DNA from: Hylemonella gracilis ATCC 19624
Lineage (GTDB): Bacteria; Pseudomonadota; Gammaproteobacteria; Burkholderiales; Burkholderiaceae_C
Length of the DNA stretch: 60,223 nucleotides
Assembly (NCBI RefSeq): GCF_000211835.1
Contig: NZ_AEGR01000014.1
Coordinates: 1 to 60,223, forward strand
Direction: 5' to 3'
The position numbers and the translations under genes are program-made. The notes beneath the pieces were generated by a model, which ran no database searches, was not told the origin of the DNA, and was given only the letters and a program-made list of their open reading frames with translations. Each line of letters begins with the position of its first letter. Within the stretch, counting starts at the first letter, position 1. Shown here piece after piece: positions 9,912 through 19,116 of the stretch.

Positions 9912-11147
9912 ATGAACCAATTCACCGCGTGGATCACCCGCAAGGGCCTGGGCAAGGTGCTCATCCTGGCCCTGGTGCTGCTGGTGCTCTTTCCCCTGAC
10001 CTTCGACATCTTCCGCCTCAACCTCGTGGGCAAGTACCTCAGCTATGGCTTCGTGGCGCTCGGCCTGGTCATGCTCTGGGGCTACGGCGGCGTGCTCAGC
10101 CTGGGCCAGGGCGTGTTCTTCGGCCTGGGCGGTTACGCCATGGCCATGTTCCTCAAGCTGGAGGCCAGCGACCCGGTCAGCACCAAGATTCAATCCACGC
10201 CGGGCATTCCCGACTTCATGGACTGGAACCAGCTCACCGCCTTGCCGCTGTGGTGGGAGCCCTTCAAGCACCTGCCCTTCGCGCTGATCGCGGTGGTGCT
10301 GATCCCGACCCTGCTGGCCTTTGTCATTGGTTATGCCATGTTCAAGCGCCGCGTCGGCGGCGTGTACTTCGCCATCATCACCCAGGCCGTGGCCTTGATC
10401 CTGACCGTGCTCATCGTCGGCCAGCAGGGCTACACCGGCGGCATCAACGGCATGACCGACCTCAAGACCCTGATGGGCTGGGACATCCGCACCGACGGCG
10501 CCAAGTACCTCCTGTACTACCTCTGCGCCTTCCTGCTGCTGGGCACCATCCTGCTGTGCCTCTGGATCCAGAAGAGCAAGCTGGGCACTCTGCTGCTGGC
10601 CATGCGCGACAAGGAAGACCGGGTGCGCTTCTCGGGCTACGACGTGGCCATGTTCAAGGTCTTCGTCTTCTGCCTGGCCGCCGCGCTGTCGGGCATCGGC
10701 GGGGCGCTGTTCACGCTGCAGGTGGGCTTCATGTCGCCGTCCTTCGTGGGCATCGTGCCCTCGATCGAGATGGTGATCTACGCGGCGGTCGGCGGGCGCA
10801 TGAGCCTGGTTGGCGCGGTCTACGGCACGCTGCTGGTGAACTTCGGCAAGACCTACTTCTCCGAGACCTTTCCCGACCTCTGGCTGTTCCTGATGGCCGC
10901 GCTCTTCATCGGCGTGACCATGGCCTTCCCCGAGGGTCTGGCGGGCCTGTGGGCGCAGAAGGTGGTGCCGTGGTGGCGACGCAAGCAGGCCGAGCGCCAG
11001 GCCATCCGCGCCGCGGTGCGCCGCGACGCCAACAGCCCAAACAGCCCCACCACCCCGGCCAGTCCTGTCGAAGGGCAAGGCGCGGCGCCCGGGCCACGCG
11101 CCACCGCCCCAGGCCCCACCACGACGCTCAGCGGCCAGCGCGCCTGA
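9912..11147 (+). CDS. urtC: Urea ABC transporter permease UrtC
   Basis: Second inner-membrane permease (LivM type), 411 residues, forming the channel with UrtB. Recognisable parts are YLSYGFVALGLVMLWGYGGVLSLGQG near the N-terminus, GQQGYTGGINGMTDL in the middle, and RDKEDRVRFSGYDVAMFKVFVF in the loop that meets UrtD/UrtE. The last 60 residues or so are a hydrophilic tail rich in Pro, Ala and Thr (SPNSPTTPASP, ATAPGPTT) that is unlikely to be part of the membrane core. The ribosome-binding site CCGGAG precedes the ATG. urtD begins 32 bases downstream. Confidence 0.94.
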   Translation: MNQFTAWITRKGLGKVLILALVLLVLFPLTFDIFRLNLVGKYLSYGFVALGLVMLWGYGGVLSLGQGVFFGLGGYAMAMFLKLEASDPVSTKIQSTPGIPDFMDWNQLTALPLWWEPFKHLPFALIAVVLIPTLLAFVIGYAMFKRRVGGVYFAIITQAVALILTVLIVGQQGYTGGINGMTDLKTLMGWDIRTDGAKYLLYYLCAFLLLGTILLCLWIQKSKLGTLLLAMRDKEDRVRFSGYDVAMFKVFVFCLAAALSGIGGALFTLQVGFMSPSFVGIVPSIEMVIYAAVGGRMSLVGAVYGTLLVNFGKTYFSETFPDLWLFLMAALFIGVTMAFPEGLAGLWAQKVVPWWRRKQAERQAIRAAVRRDANSPNSPTTPASPVEGQGAAPGPRATAPGPTTTLSGQRA

Positions 11148-11179
11148 GCCGCCCAACCGGATACCCCAGGAGCCCCACC

Positions 11180-11923
11180 ATGAGCAACACCAACTTTGCC
11201 CTGGCCGTGGAAGACCTCACGGTCTCCTTCGACGGTTTCAAGGCCATCGACAACCTCACCCTCTACATCGACAAGAACGAGCTGCGCGTGATCATCGGCC
11301 CCAATGGCGCGGGCAAGACCACGCTGCTGGACCTGATCTGCGGCAAGACCAAGGCCAGTGGCGGCAGCATCAAGTTCAAGAACGAGGAACTCACCGCGCT
11401 GGACGAACACATCCGCGTGCGCCGCGGCATCGGCCGCAAGTTCCAGACGCCCTCGATCTACGAGAACCTCAGCGTGTTCCAGAACCTCGAGGTGTCCTTC
11501 CCCTCGGGGCGCTCGGTGTTCGGCGCGCTGGGCTTCAAGTGCACCGACGAGGTGAAGGCCCGCGTGCAGGTCGTGGCCGAGGAGATCGGCCTGGCCGAGG
11601 TGCTGGACAAGGAAGCGGGCCTGCTCTCGCACGGCCAGAAGCAGTGGCTGGAGATCGGCATGCTGCTGATGCAGGAGCCCGAGCTGCTGATGCTGGACGA
11701 ACCCATCGCCGGCATGAGCGCGCGCGAACGCGAACTCACGGCCGACCTGCTCCAGCGCATCTGCAAGAACCGCTCGGTGATCGTCATCGAGCACGACATG
11801 GAGTTCGTCAAGCAGATCGCGCACAAGGTCACGGTCATGCACCAGGGAAAGATCCTCGCCGAGGGCTCCATGGAAACGGTGCAGGCCGATCCCAAGGTGA
11901 TCGACGTTTATCTGGGCCATTGA
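11180..11923 (+). CDS. urtD: Urea ABC transporter ATP-binding protein UrtD
   Basis: Cytoplasmic ATPase of the LivG type, 247 residues, powering urea uptake. Starts MSNTNFALAVEDLTVSFDG, with CAGGAG upstream. Walker A is GPNGAGKTT, the Q-loop region contains GRKFQTPSIYENLSVFQNLE, the signature is LSHGQKQWLEIG, Walker B is LLMLDEP and the H-loop is VIVIEHDMEFV. A far longer frame read from inside urtC in another phase is only an overlap artefact. It is co-transcribed with urtE, whose ATG lies 11 bases after the stop, preceded by GAGGAG. Confidence 0.95.
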   Translation: MSNTNFALAVEDLTVSFDGFKAIDNLTLYIDKNELRVIIGPNGAGKTTLLDLICGKTKASGGSIKFKNEELTALDEHIRVRRGIGRKFQTPSIYENLSVFQNLEVSFPSGRSVFGALGFKCTDEVKARVQVVAEEIGLAEVLDKEAGLLSHGQKQWLEIGMLLMQEPELLMLDEPIAGMSARERELTADLLQRICKNRSVIVIEHDMEFVKQIAHKVTVMHQGKILAEGSMETVQADPKVIDVYLGH

Positions 11924-11934
11924 GGAGTCACACC

Positions 11935-12624
11935 ATGCTCAAAGTCACCGACATGTACACGGCCTACGGCCAGAGTGAGGCGCTGCACGGCATCTCTTTC
12001 GAGGGGCGCAAGAACGAGACGGTCGCCATCATGGGCCGCAACGGCATGGGCAAGACCACGCTGTTCAAGAGCCTGATGGGCGTGCTGCCGCTCAAGTCCG
12101 GCCAGATCGAGGTCGACGGCCAGGACGTCTCGAAGGACGAAAGCTACCGCCGCGTTGCCAAGGGCATCGCCTACGTTCCCCAGGGCCGCATGATCTTCCC
12201 CACGCTGACAGTGGAGGAAAACATCCAGACCGGTCTGGAGAACGCCAAGGTCCGGCGCATCCCCGAAGAGATCTACGCGCTCTTTCCCGTGCTCTGGGAC
12301 ATGCGCCGACGCAAGGGCGGCAACCTCTCGGGCGGCCAGCAGCAGCAATTGGCCATCGCGCGCGCGCTCGTGACCGACCCCAAGGTGCTGCTGCTCGACG
12401 AGCCCACCGAGGGCATCCAGCCCTCGATCATCAAGGACATCGCCAAGGCGCTGAACGAGATCCGCAAGCTGCGCGAGATCACCATCGTCGTGTCCGAGCA
12501 AGTGCTCTCCTTCGCGATGGACGTGGCCGACCGCCTCTTCGTCATCGAAGGCGGCCGCTTGGTGCACGAAACACCGCGCGCGCAGACCGACGTGCAGCGC
12601 ATCAAGTCCTACCTCTCCGTCTGA
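11935..12624 (+). CDS. urtE: Urea ABC transporter ATP-binding protein UrtE
   Basis: Second ATPase (LivF type), 229 residues. Starts MLKVTDMYTAYGQSEALHG with a GAGGAG ribosome-binding site that overlaps the urtD stop region. Walker A GRNGMGKTT, signature LSGGQQQQLAIARAL, Walker B LLLDEPTEGIQ and an H-loop region with VVSEQ in place of the usual VEH, as is common in UrtE/LivF. The EGIQPSII stretch separates UrtE from amino-acid LivF proteins. It completes urtABCDE, and fmdA follows after 33 bases on the same strand. Confidence 0.95.
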   Translation: MLKVTDMYTAYGQSEALHGISFEGRKNETVAIMGRNGMGKTTLFKSLMGVLPLKSGQIEVDGQDVSKDESYRRVAKGIAYVPQGRMIFPTLTVEENIQTGLENAKVRRIPEEIYALFPVLWDMRRRKGGNLSGGQQQQLAIARALVTDPKVLLLDEPTEGIQPSIIKDIAKALNEIRKLREITIVVSEQVLSFAMDVADRLFVIEGGRLVHETPRAQTDVQRIKSYLSV

Positions 12625-12657
12625 CCACTTTCAACCGCCACCCTTAGGAGCAACACC

Positions 12658-13890
12658 ATGGCTGACACCCTGATCAAAGTCGACCTCACCAAGCCCGCAC
12701 CGAGCAACGAGATGGTGCACAACCGCTGGCACCCGGACATCCCGATCGCGGTCTGGGTCAACCCCGGCGAGGACTTCGTGCTGGAGACCTACGACTGGAC
12801 CGGTGGCTACATCAAGAACAACGACAGCGCCGACGACGTGCGTGACATCGATCTGTCCACCGTGCATTACCTCTCGGGCCCCGTGGGCGTCAAGGGCGCC
12901 CAGCCCGGCGACCTGCTGGTGGTGGACCTGCTGGACATCGGCGCCAAGCAGGACAGCCTCTGGGGTTTCAACGGCTTCTTCAGCAAGAAGAACGGCGGCG
13001 GCTTCCTGACCGACCACTTCCCGCTGGCGCAGAAGTCCATCTGGGACATCAACGGCATGTTCACCAAGAGCCGTCACGTTCCAGGTGTGGAGTATGCGGG
13101 CCTGATCCACCCCGGTCTGATCGGCTGCCTGCCGGACAAGAAGATGCTGGACGAGTGGAACCGGCGCGAGGGCGAACTCATCGCCACCGATCCCAAGCGC
13201 GTGCCCGGACTGGCCAACCCGCCGTTCGCCGGCACCGCGCACTGCGGCAAGGCCCAGGGCGAAGTCAAGGGCAAGATCGCCTCCGAAGGTGCCCGCACCG
13301 TGCCGCCGCGCGAGCACGGCGGCAACTGCGACATCAAGGACTTGTCGCGCGGCTCGCGCATCTTCTTCCCCGTGTACGTGGACGGTGCCGGCCTCTCGGT
13401 GGGCGACCTGCACTTCAGCCAGGGCGACGGCGAGATCACCTTCTGCGGCGCCATCGAAATGGCAGGCTGGGTGCACATGCGCGTCAGCCTCATCAAAGGC
13501 GGCGTGGCCAAGTACGGCATCAAGAACCCCATCTTCAAGCCCAGCCCCATCACGCCCAACTACAAGGACTACCTGATCTTCGAAGGCATCTCGGTCGACG
13601 AGCAAGGCAAGCAGCATTACCTGGACGTGACCATCGCCTACCGCCAGGCCTGCCTGAACGCCATCGAGTACCTGAAGAAGTTCGGCTACAGCGGCGCCCA
13701 GGCTTACTCCATCCTCGGCACGGCGCCGGTGCAGGGCCATGTGAGCGGCGTGGTGGACGTGCCCAACGCGTGCGCCACGCTCTGGCTGCCGACCGAGATC
13801 TTCGACTTCGACATCAACCCCACGGCCGCCGGCCCGGTGAAGTTCATCGACGGCAGCATCCAGATGCCGATCTCGCCCGACGTGAAGTGA
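12658..13890 (+). CDS. fmdA: Formamidase (acetamidase/formamidase family)
   Basis: Hydrolyses formamide, and possibly acetamide, to the acid and ammonia in the cytoplasm. The 410-residue length matches FmdA of Methylophilus-type formamidases. Conserved stretches include HNRWHPDIPIAVWVNPGEDF, GPVGVKGAQPGDLLVVD, PGVEYAGLIHPGLIGCLPD, VPPREHGGNCDIKDLSRG and HFSQGDGEITFCGAIEM. TTAGGAG precedes the ATG. Position directly after urtABCDE suggests the transporter also serves short amides, as proposed for fmdDEF-type transporters in methylotrophs. fmdB follows after 26 bases. Confidence 0.95.
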   Translation: MADTLIKVDLTKPAPSNEMVHNRWHPDIPIAVWVNPGEDFVLETYDWTGGYIKNNDSADDVRDIDLSTVHYLSGPVGVKGAQPGDLLVVDLLDIGAKQDSLWGFNGFFSKKNGGGFLTDHFPLAQKSIWDINGMFTKSRHVPGVEYAGLIHPGLIGCLPDKKMLDEWNRREGELIATDPKRVPGLANPPFAGTAHCGKAQGEVKGKIASEGARTVPPREHGGNCDIKDLSRGSRIFFPVYVDGAGLSVGDLHFSQGDGEITFCGAIEMAGWVHMRVSLIKGGVAKYGIKNPIFKPSPITPNYKDYLIFEGISVDEQGKQHYLDVTIAYRQACLNAIEYLKKFGYSGAQAYSILGTAPVQGHVSGVVDVPNACATLWLPTEIFDFDINPTAAGPVKFIDGSIQMPISPDVK

Positions 13891-13916
13891 GCGTCAGTCA
13901 GCACCAGGAGCCCCGC

Positions 13917-14270
13917 ATGCCCACCTACGACTACGCCTGTCCGGACTGCGGCGGCTTCGACGCGCTGCGCTCGGTCTCACAGCGCGACGAGCCCTGTGCT
14001 TGCCCGGACTGCGGCACGGCCGCCCCCCGGGTCTTCGTGGCCGCGCCGCGCCTGGCCTGCCTGAGCAGCGAGACACGAGCCGCGCACGAGACCAACGAGC
14101 GGGCCGCGCACGCGCCCCGCTCCTCGCGCGATGGCGACTACGGGCGAATGCGACATCCGGCGGGATGCGGGTGCTGCTCGGGGTCCTCGTCCAAGCGCAG
14201 TTCGACGGTGCGTGCCCCCGATGGCTCCAAGTCCTTCGCAGGCAAACGCCCTTGGATGATCAGTCATTAA
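13917..14270 (+). CDS. fmdB: FmdB-family zinc ribbon protein
   Basis: A small cytoplasmic protein (117 residues) with a zinc ribbon at its N-terminus: MPTYDYACPDCGGFDAL followed by CACPDCG, two CxxC knuckles about 17 residues apart. The C-terminal half is low-complexity and charged, with a HPAGCGCCSGSSS motif giving further cysteines. FmdB proteins are repeatedly found beside formamidase or amidase genes and are thought to be regulatory, but their biochemical role is not established. CAGGAG precedes the ATG. Confidence 0.85.
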   Translation: MPTYDYACPDCGGFDALRSVSQRDEPCACPDCGTAAPRVFVAAPRLACLSSETRAAHETNERAAHAPRSSRDGDYGRMRHPAGCGCCSGSSSKRSSTVRAPDGSKSFAGKRPWMISH

Positions 14271-14273
14271 AGC

Positions 14274-14352
14274 TCCCCCCAGGCTGCGCGCACCTTGTGC
14301 GCTCCGCCACCCCCTCAAGGGGCAACACCAGCGGCCCGGCCAAGCCGGTTCC
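14274..14352 (+). repeat. Intergenic repeat, copy A
   Basis: About 79 bases containing CCCCCAGGCTGCGC, then GCTCCGCCACCCCCT, AAGGGGC, CACCAGCGGCCCGGC and AAGCCGGTTCC. Diverged copies in the opposite orientation occur at 40917-41001 and 42293-42372. All lie between genes; the centre can pair (CCCCT/AGGGG). It fills most of the fmdB-amiE gap. Confidence 0.8.
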
Positions 14353-14417
14353 GCGGTGTTCGCACATAAGACTCGCCCCCGCCCCGCATTGCGATGAATC
14401 AATGAGAGGATGAAACC

Positions 14418-15455
14418 ATGATCCACGGCGACATATCCAGCAGCAACGACACGGTCGGCGTGGCCGTTGTCAATTACAAGATGCCGCGCCTGCACACCAA
14501 GGCGGAAGTCCTGGCCAACGCCCGCAAGATCGCGGACATGGTGGTGGGCATGAAGCAGGGCCTGCCCGGCATGGACCTGGTGATCTTCCCGGAGTACAGC
14601 ACGCACGGCATCATGTACGACGCGAAAGAGATGTACGAGACCGCCGCCGCCGTGCCCGGCGAGGAGACGGCCATCTTCGCCGACGCCTGCCGCAAGGCGA
14701 AAGTGTGGGGCGTGTTCTCGCTGACCGGAGAGCGGCATGAGGAGCACCCGAACAAGGCGCCCTACAACACGCTCATCCTGATGAACGACCAGGGCGAGAT
14801 CGTGCAGAAGTACCGCAAGATCATGCCCTGGGTGCCCATCGAGGGCTGGTACCCCGGCAACTGCACCTATGTGAGCGATGGCCCCAAGGGGCTGAAGGTC
14901 AGCCTCATCATCTGCGACGACGGCAACTACCCCGAGATCTGGCGCGACTGCGCCATGAAGGGCGCAGAGCTCATCATTCGCTGCCAAGGTTATATGTACC
15001 CGGCCAAGGATCAACAGGTGCTGATGGCCAAGGCCATGGCCTGGGCCAACAACAGCTACGTGGCCGTGGCCAACGCGACCGGCTGGGATGGCGTCTATTC
15101 CTACTTCGGCCACAGCGCCCTGATCGGGTTCGACGGCCGCACGCTGGGGGAATGCGGCGAGGAGGACATGGGCGTGCAGTACGCGGCCCTGTCCAAGAGC
15201 CTCATCCGCGACTTCCGCAAGAACGGCCAGAGCGAGAACCACCTCTTCAAGCTGCTGCACCGCGGCTACACGGGCAAGATCAACTCAGGCGAAGGCGACA
15301 GCGGCGTGGCTGCCTGCCCGTACACCTTCTACGGCCAGTGGATCAACGACCCCGAGGGCACGCGCAAGCAGGTGGAGTCGTTCACGCGCAGCACCGTGGG
15401 CACGCCCGAATGCCCGATCGAGGGCATACCGAACGCACCGGCGGTCCATCGCTGA
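14418..15455 (+). CDS. amiE: Aliphatic amidase
   Basis: Nitrilase-superfamily amidase that converts short aliphatic amides (acetamide, propionamide, acrylamide) to acid and ammonia. The 345 residues align almost without gaps with Pseudomonas AmiE from the start ([19 protein letters not shown]). The catalytic triad is intact: E59 (FPEYS), K134 (KYRKI) and C166 (LIICDDG). The related formamidase AmiF is an alternative, but the N-terminal sequence is AmiE-like. No amiC or amiR is present, so regulation differs from Pseudomonas. AGAGGATG precedes the start. The MoxR-type ATPase gene begins 27 bases downstream on the same strand. Confidence 0.92.
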   Translation: MIHGDISSSNDTVGVAVVNYKMPRLHTKAEVLANARKIADMVVGMKQGLPGMDLVIFPEYSTHGIMYDAKEMYETAAAVPGEETAIFADACRKAKVWGVFSLTGERHEEHPNKAPYNTLILMNDQGEIVQKYRKIMPWVPIEGWYPGNCTYVSDGPKGLKVSLIICDDGNYPEIWRDCAMKGAELIIRCQGYMYPAKDQQVLMAKAMAWANNSYVAVANATGWDGVYSYFGHSALIGFDGRTLGECGEEDMGVQYAALSKSLIRDFRKNGQSENHLFKLLHRGYTGKINSGEGDSGVAACPYTFYGQWINDPEGTRKQVESFTRSTVGTPECPIEGIPNAPAVHR

Positions 15456-15482
15456 CATGCCCCGACACAAGCGCCGACCGTG

Positions 15483-16298
15483 ATGAACGCGGGTGCCGAT
15501 CCACTGGCGGCCTACCGCGTTGACGCCGCGCCCTGGTACCGGTCGTCAGCGCGCGAAGTCGAGCTGTACGAACGAGCCTGGGTGCACCGCCTGCCCCTGC
15601 TGCTCAAGGGCCCCACGGGCTGCGGCAAGACGCGTTTCGTCGAGCACATGGCCTGGAAGTTGGGGCGCCCCCTGGTCACCGTGGCCTGCAACGAAGACAT
15701 GACGGCGGCCGACCTCGTGGGCCGCTGGCTGCTCGACGCGCAGGGCACCGTCTGGCAGGACGGTCCGCTGACGCTGGCGGCGCGCCACGGCGCCATCTGC
15801 TACCTCGACGAGGTGGTGGAGGCGCGCCAGGACACCACGGTGGTGATCCACCCGCTGACCGACGCGCGCCGTCTGCTGCCGCTGGACCGCAAAGGCGAAC
15901 TGCTGCGCGCGCATGCGGACTTCCAGCTCGTCGTCTCTTACAACCCGGGCTACCAGAGCCAAGCCAAGGACCTCAAGCCCTCGACGCGGCAACGCTTCGC
16001 CGCGCTGGCCTTCGACTATCCGCCGCCGGAGGTGGAGACCGATATCGTGGCGCACGAAGCGGGCGTCACGATGGAACTCGCGGCGCGCCTGGTCGGCCTC
16101 GCCCGCCGCACGCGCGCCTTGCGCGAGCACGGTCTGGAAGAAGGCGCTTCGACCCGCATGCTGGTCTACGCGGGCCGCTTGATCCGCGACGGCATGGACC
16201 CGCGCGACAGCTGCGCCATGACCCTCACCCAGGCGCTGACCGATGACCCCGATCTGAGCGCCGCCCTGCGCGAGCTGGTGCATGCCACTTTCCCCTGA
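15483..16298 (+). CDS. MoxR-type AAA ATPase of the CbbQ/NirQ/NorQ family
   Basis: AAA+ ATPase of 271 residues from the ATG at 15483; a GTG is immediately upstream. Walker A is GPTGCGKT at 43-50, with [13 protein letters not shown] typical of the CbbQ/NorQ branch, Walker B ICYLDEV near 106, sensor-1 region VVSYNPGYQ and the arginine-rich STRQRFAAL. Family members work with a VWA partner to remodel metalloenzymes (Rubisco, NO reductase). The partner follows with a 17-base overlap. No Rubisco or NO reductase gene is nearby, so the client is unknown. The position between amiE and ureA suggests an amidase- or urease-related role, which is inference only. Confidence 0.88.
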   Translation: MNAGADPLAAYRVDAAPWYRSSAREVELYERAWVHRLPLLLKGPTGCGKTRFVEHMAWKLGRPLVTVACNEDMTAADLVGRWLLDAQGTVWQDGPLTLAARHGAICYLDEVVEARQDTTVVIHPLTDARRLLPLDRKGELLRAHADFQLVVSYNPGYQSQAKDLKPSTRQRFAALAFDYPPPEVETDIVAHEAGVTMELAARLVGLARRTRALREHGLEEGASTRMLVYAGRLIRDGMDPRDSCAMTLTQALTDDPDLSAALRELVHATFP

Positions 16299-18045
16299 CA
16301 CCCAGGCACCCGGCTCGGACCCAGGTCTCACCGTGCCGAGGCTGCTGCTGCGCGCGCTCAGCCTGCGCGGCCTCACGGTGCAGCACCTGCCCACGGGTGC
16401 ATCCGGTGCATCCGGTGCATCCGGTGCATCTGGTGCATCTGGTGCATCTGGTGCATCCAGCACAGCGCATCCCCAACCGTTACCCCTAGCGTTACCTGCC
16501 TCCACGCGCCCCATCCTCACGGCCACGCACCTGCTGCTGCCCGCGCTGACGCCAGCACTGCAGCGGGCCGCCGTGGCGCATGCCGCCGCCCATCTGCTGC
16601 ATTCCGCGCCCGCTCAACCTCCGAATGGGCTGCGGCCTCTGGCCCAGGTCGTGGTCGGCGCCATCGAGGATGCGCGGGTCGAGCAACTGCTCGCGCGTGA
16701 GCTGCCCGGCGTGCGCGCCTGGTTCGATGCGCCGCTGCGCGCGGCCTGGCAGGCAGACGGATTGAGCTTCTTCGCCCTGCTGTCGCGCCTGGACCTGGCC
16801 CTGCATGACGAACGGTGTCCCGATGACCATCACTGGGTGAACAAGGCGCGCACCGCCTTCGATGCCGCTCGCCGCGCGCACGGGCTGGAGGACGCCGCGG
16901 CCTTTCGCCGGCTCGCGTCCATCCTCGCCAACGACCTCGGCCAGATGCGCGTGCGCCACGAGCCACGGCAGCTGGCCGTGCCCGCGCCGTATCGGGATGA
17001 CCACAGCCACCTGTGGGCGCACAAGCGCAATGCCGAGGAAACACAGAACTTGCCCGCGCCCGAGGCACCTCCCCCCGTCGGGCGCCCCGCCACCGCATCG
17101 CCTCCCTTGACCCCATCACCGAGGGACGAAGCCGCAGCGGCTGGGCGAGACACGCCGACACTGCACCTCTACCCCGAGTGGGACCGGCGCCTCGAACGCC
17201 TGCGTCCCGACTGGTGCACGCTGCACGAGTGGGCGCCTGTGCAGGCCGTGGAAACGCCCAGCGATGCCGGTCTCGGGCGCACACGCCTCCCGTCGCGCCT
17301 CCCGCTGCCATCACGCCCGTCGGTTGGCCCCGGCCGCCGATTGCGCCGCCAATTCGAGGGCGATGAGCTCGACCTGGACGCGGCCATCGACGCCGTGCTG
17401 AGCCGCCGCCTGCAACAGACGCACGACGGACCGGTCTTCCAACGCCGGGCCCCTCAGCAGCCGCCCTGCAGTCTGCTGCTCCTGCTCGACAGTTCCCTGT
17501 CCACCGCGGACCAGGACGCCCAAGGACGCAGCCTGCTGGCGCTGGAACAAGTGGCCGCCTGGCAGCTCGCGCGCACCGTGCTGGCGGCTCGGGGCCGCAT
17601 CGCGATCCATGCCTTCCACTCGGACTCCCGAGCGCGCGTGCATTACCGACGCCTGCTCGATTTCGGTCAAGCCCTGGATGCTCGCGCGCAAGCGCGGTTG
17701 GAAGCCCTGCAGCCGGCCTGGTCCACGCGCTTGGGGGCGGCCCTGCGCCATGCGACCCGGCTGCTGACCGCAGAACCCGCCGAACGACGCGCCGTGCTCG
17801 TGCTCAGCGACGGCGCGCCCAGCGACATCGACGCGCATGACCCGCGTGACTTGGTCGAAGACGCTCGTCAAGCCGTGCGGGAAGCCGCCCAGCGGGGCCT
17901 GCCGGTCTATGGCCTGATCGTTGACCCGGGTGCCGCCACCTGTGCGCGACGCATCTTTGGGGTGCATCGCCATCGCGTTCTTGCGCGCACCGCCCCCTTG
18001 CAACGCCAATTGGCGGCCTTGCATGCACACATTTCAGGCATTTGA
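16282..18045 (+). CDS. VWA-domain protein, NorD/CbbO-like partner of the AAA ATPase
   Basis: A 587-residue cytoplasmic protein. The C-terminal von Willebrand A domain (from about residue 395) has an intact MIDAS motif DSSLS starting at D403, and later [13 protein letters not shown]. The N-terminal half contains the conserved [14 protein letters not shown] helix of NorD/CbbO proteins. A (Gly-Ala-Ser)7 stretch sits at about residues 39-59, encoded by a 9-base tandem repeat, and a Pro-rich linker lies near the middle. The gene overlaps the ATPase gene by 17 bases, so equal expression is likely. In known pairs the VWA protein acts as the substrate adaptor. NorD itself is usually somewhat longer. 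Confidence 0.85.
   Translation: MPLSPDTQAPGSDPGLTVPRLLLRALSLRGLTVQHLPTGASGASGASGASGASGASGASSTAHPQPLPLALPASTRPILTATHLLLPALTPALQRAAVAHAAAHLLHSAPAQPPNGLRPLAQVVVGAIEDARVEQLLARELPGVRAWFDAPLRAAWQADGLSFFALLSRLDLALHDERCPDDHHWVNKARTAFDAARRAHGLEDAAAFRRLASILANDLGQMRVRHEPRQLAVPAPYRDDHSHLWAHKRNAEETQNLPAPEAPPPVGRPATASPPLTPSPRDEAAAAGRDTPTLHLYPEWDRRLERLRPDWCTLHEWAPVQAVETPSDAGLGRTRLPSRLPLPSRPSVGPGRRLRRQFEGDELDLDAAIDAVLSRRLQQTHDGPVFQRRAPQQPPCSLLLLLDSSLSTADQDAQGRSLLALEQVAAWQLARTVLAARGRIAIHAFHSDSRARVHYRRLLDFGQALDARAQARLEALQPAWSTRLGAALRHATRLLTAEPAERRAVLVLSDGAPSDIDAHDPRDLVEDARQAVREAAQRGLPVYGLIVDPGAATCARRIFGVHRHRVLARTAPLQRQLAALHAHISGI
16396..16458 (+). repeat. 9-bp tandem repeat, seven copies, inside the VWA gene
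   Basis: Seven head-to-tail units of GGTGCATCC or GGTGCATCT (three CC units, three CT units, one CC unit) encode Gly-Ala-Ser seven times. The near-identity of the units points to recent slippage; change in copy number would keep the frame. Confidence 0.97.
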
Positions 18046-18053
18046 TTTGAAAT

Positions 18054-18070
18054 TGCTCCGTTGTGGTGCA
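18054..18070 (+). promoter_or_regulatory. NtrC-like binding site upstream of ureA
   Basis: TGCTCC-GTTGT-GGTGCA matches the enterobacterial NtrC dyad TGCACC-N5-GGTGCA with one mismatch. It lies about 50 bases upstream of the sigma-54 -24 element described next. Confidence 0.55.
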
Positions 18071-18109
18071 TCATGCCCCTCGTGTGCCGCAGGAATGCAA
18101 GGGCACTGG

Positions 18110-18125
18110 CGGCATGCCTATTGCA
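18110..18125 (+). promoter_or_regulatory. Sigma-54 promoter for the urease operon
   Basis: CGGCATGCCTATTGCA matches TGGCACG-N4-TTGCA except at two positions. GG (18111-18112) and GC (18123-18124) have the required 10-base spacing. Transcription would start near 18136, about 24 bases upstream of the ureA ATG. Confidence 0.65.
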
Positions 18126-18159
18126 TACACGGCTGTTCAAAGAGGGAAGACATAGAACC

Positions 18160-18462
18160 ATGGAACTCACGCCCCGTGAAAAAGACAAGCTGCTGATCTT
18201 CACCGCCGCCTTGCTGGCCGAGCGGCGCAAGGCGCGCGGCCTCAAGCTCAACTATCCGGAGGCCGTGGCCTTCCTCAGCGCCGCCGTGATGGAGGGCGCG
18301 CGCGACGGCAAGACCGTGGCGCAACTGATGAGCGAAGGCCGCACCCTGCTCACGCGCGACGAGGTCATGGACGGCGTGCCCGAGATGATTCCCGACATCC
18401 AGGTCGAGGCGACCTTCCCCGACGGCACCAAGCTCGTGACGGTCCACCAACCCATACCCTGA
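18160..18462 (+). CDS. ureA: Urease gamma subunit
   Basis: Smallest structural subunit of nickel urease, 100 residues, the usual length. [14 protein letters not shown], the [12 protein letters not shown] helix and [21 protein letters not shown] are highly conserved UreA stretches. The gene is first in the urease operon and lies 114 bases after the VWA gene, with an NtrC-like site and sigma-54 promoter in the gap. AGAGGGAAG serves as ribosome-binding site. ureJ follows 74 bases later. Confidence 0.97.
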   Translation: MELTPREKDKLLIFTAALLAERRKARGLKLNYPEAVAFLSAAVMEGARDGKTVAQLMSEGRTLLTRDEVMDGVPEMIPDIQVEATFPDGTKLVTVHQPIP

Positions 18463-18536
18463 ACCTCCGGTGCGGTCCGCCGCACAGGCTGGCCGCGCCC
18501 TCTGCTTCACACGCACACGACACGCAAGGACCCCGC

Positions 18537-19112
18537 ATGAAACTGCACCGTCTCTCCCCCCTCTTGCTGCTTGGCGCCAGCCTGGCCGCGTCCGCGCATG
18601 TGGGCGCGGATGGCGGCGGGCACCATGGTTTCCTCGCCGGCTTCAGCCATCCTTTCTTCGGGCTGGATCACCTCGCCGCCATGCTGGCCGTGGGCGTCTG
18701 GAGCGCGCTGGCGGTGCGTCGCATCTGGGTCGCTCCGCTGGCCTTCGCGCTCACGCTGCTGGCCGGTGCCTTGCTGGCGCAGGCGGGCCTGACCTTCCCC
18801 GCCGTCGAGCCCATGATCGCGGCCTCGCTGCTGGTCGTCGGCCTGCTGCTGGCCTTGCGCGCCCAGCTGAGCGCGGCAGCCGCGGCGGCCCTGGTCGCGG
18901 TGTTCGCGCTGTTCCACGGCGCGGCGCACGGCAATGAACTCACAGGCGCACCCGCGCTGGCCGGCATGGTGCTGGGCACGGCCTTGCTGCATGGCGCCGG
19001 CCTGCTGCTGGGGCGCTGGCTGCACAACCGGCACGTGCTGCTGGCGCGCGCCGTCGGCCTCGTGGTCGCGGGCTTCGGTCTGTTCACGGGCGCCCTGCTC
19101 GTCGCGGGTTGA
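18537..19112 (+). CDS. ureJ: HupE/UreJ-family membrane protein
   Basis: A 191-residue integral membrane protein with a signal-like N-terminus and about six hydrophobic segments. The family hallmark [18 protein letters not shown] is present, with the second conserved region [12 protein letters not shown]. HupE/UreJ proteins are secondary nickel or cobalt transporters; within a urease operon it most likely supplies nickel for the active site. It lies between ureA and ureB, a common arrangement in Burkholderiales. The ureB ATG follows four bases after its stop codon. Confidence 0.92.
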   Translation: MKLHRLSPLLLLGASLAASAHVGADGGGHHGFLAGFSHPFFGLDHLAAMLAVGVWSALAVRRIWVAPLAFALTLLAGALLAQAGLTFPAVEPMIAASLLVVGLLLALRAQLSAAAAAALVAVFALFHGAAHGNELTGAPALAGMVLGTALLHGAGLLLGRWLHNRHVLLARAVGLVVAGFGLFTGALLVAG

Positions 19113-19116
19113 AACC

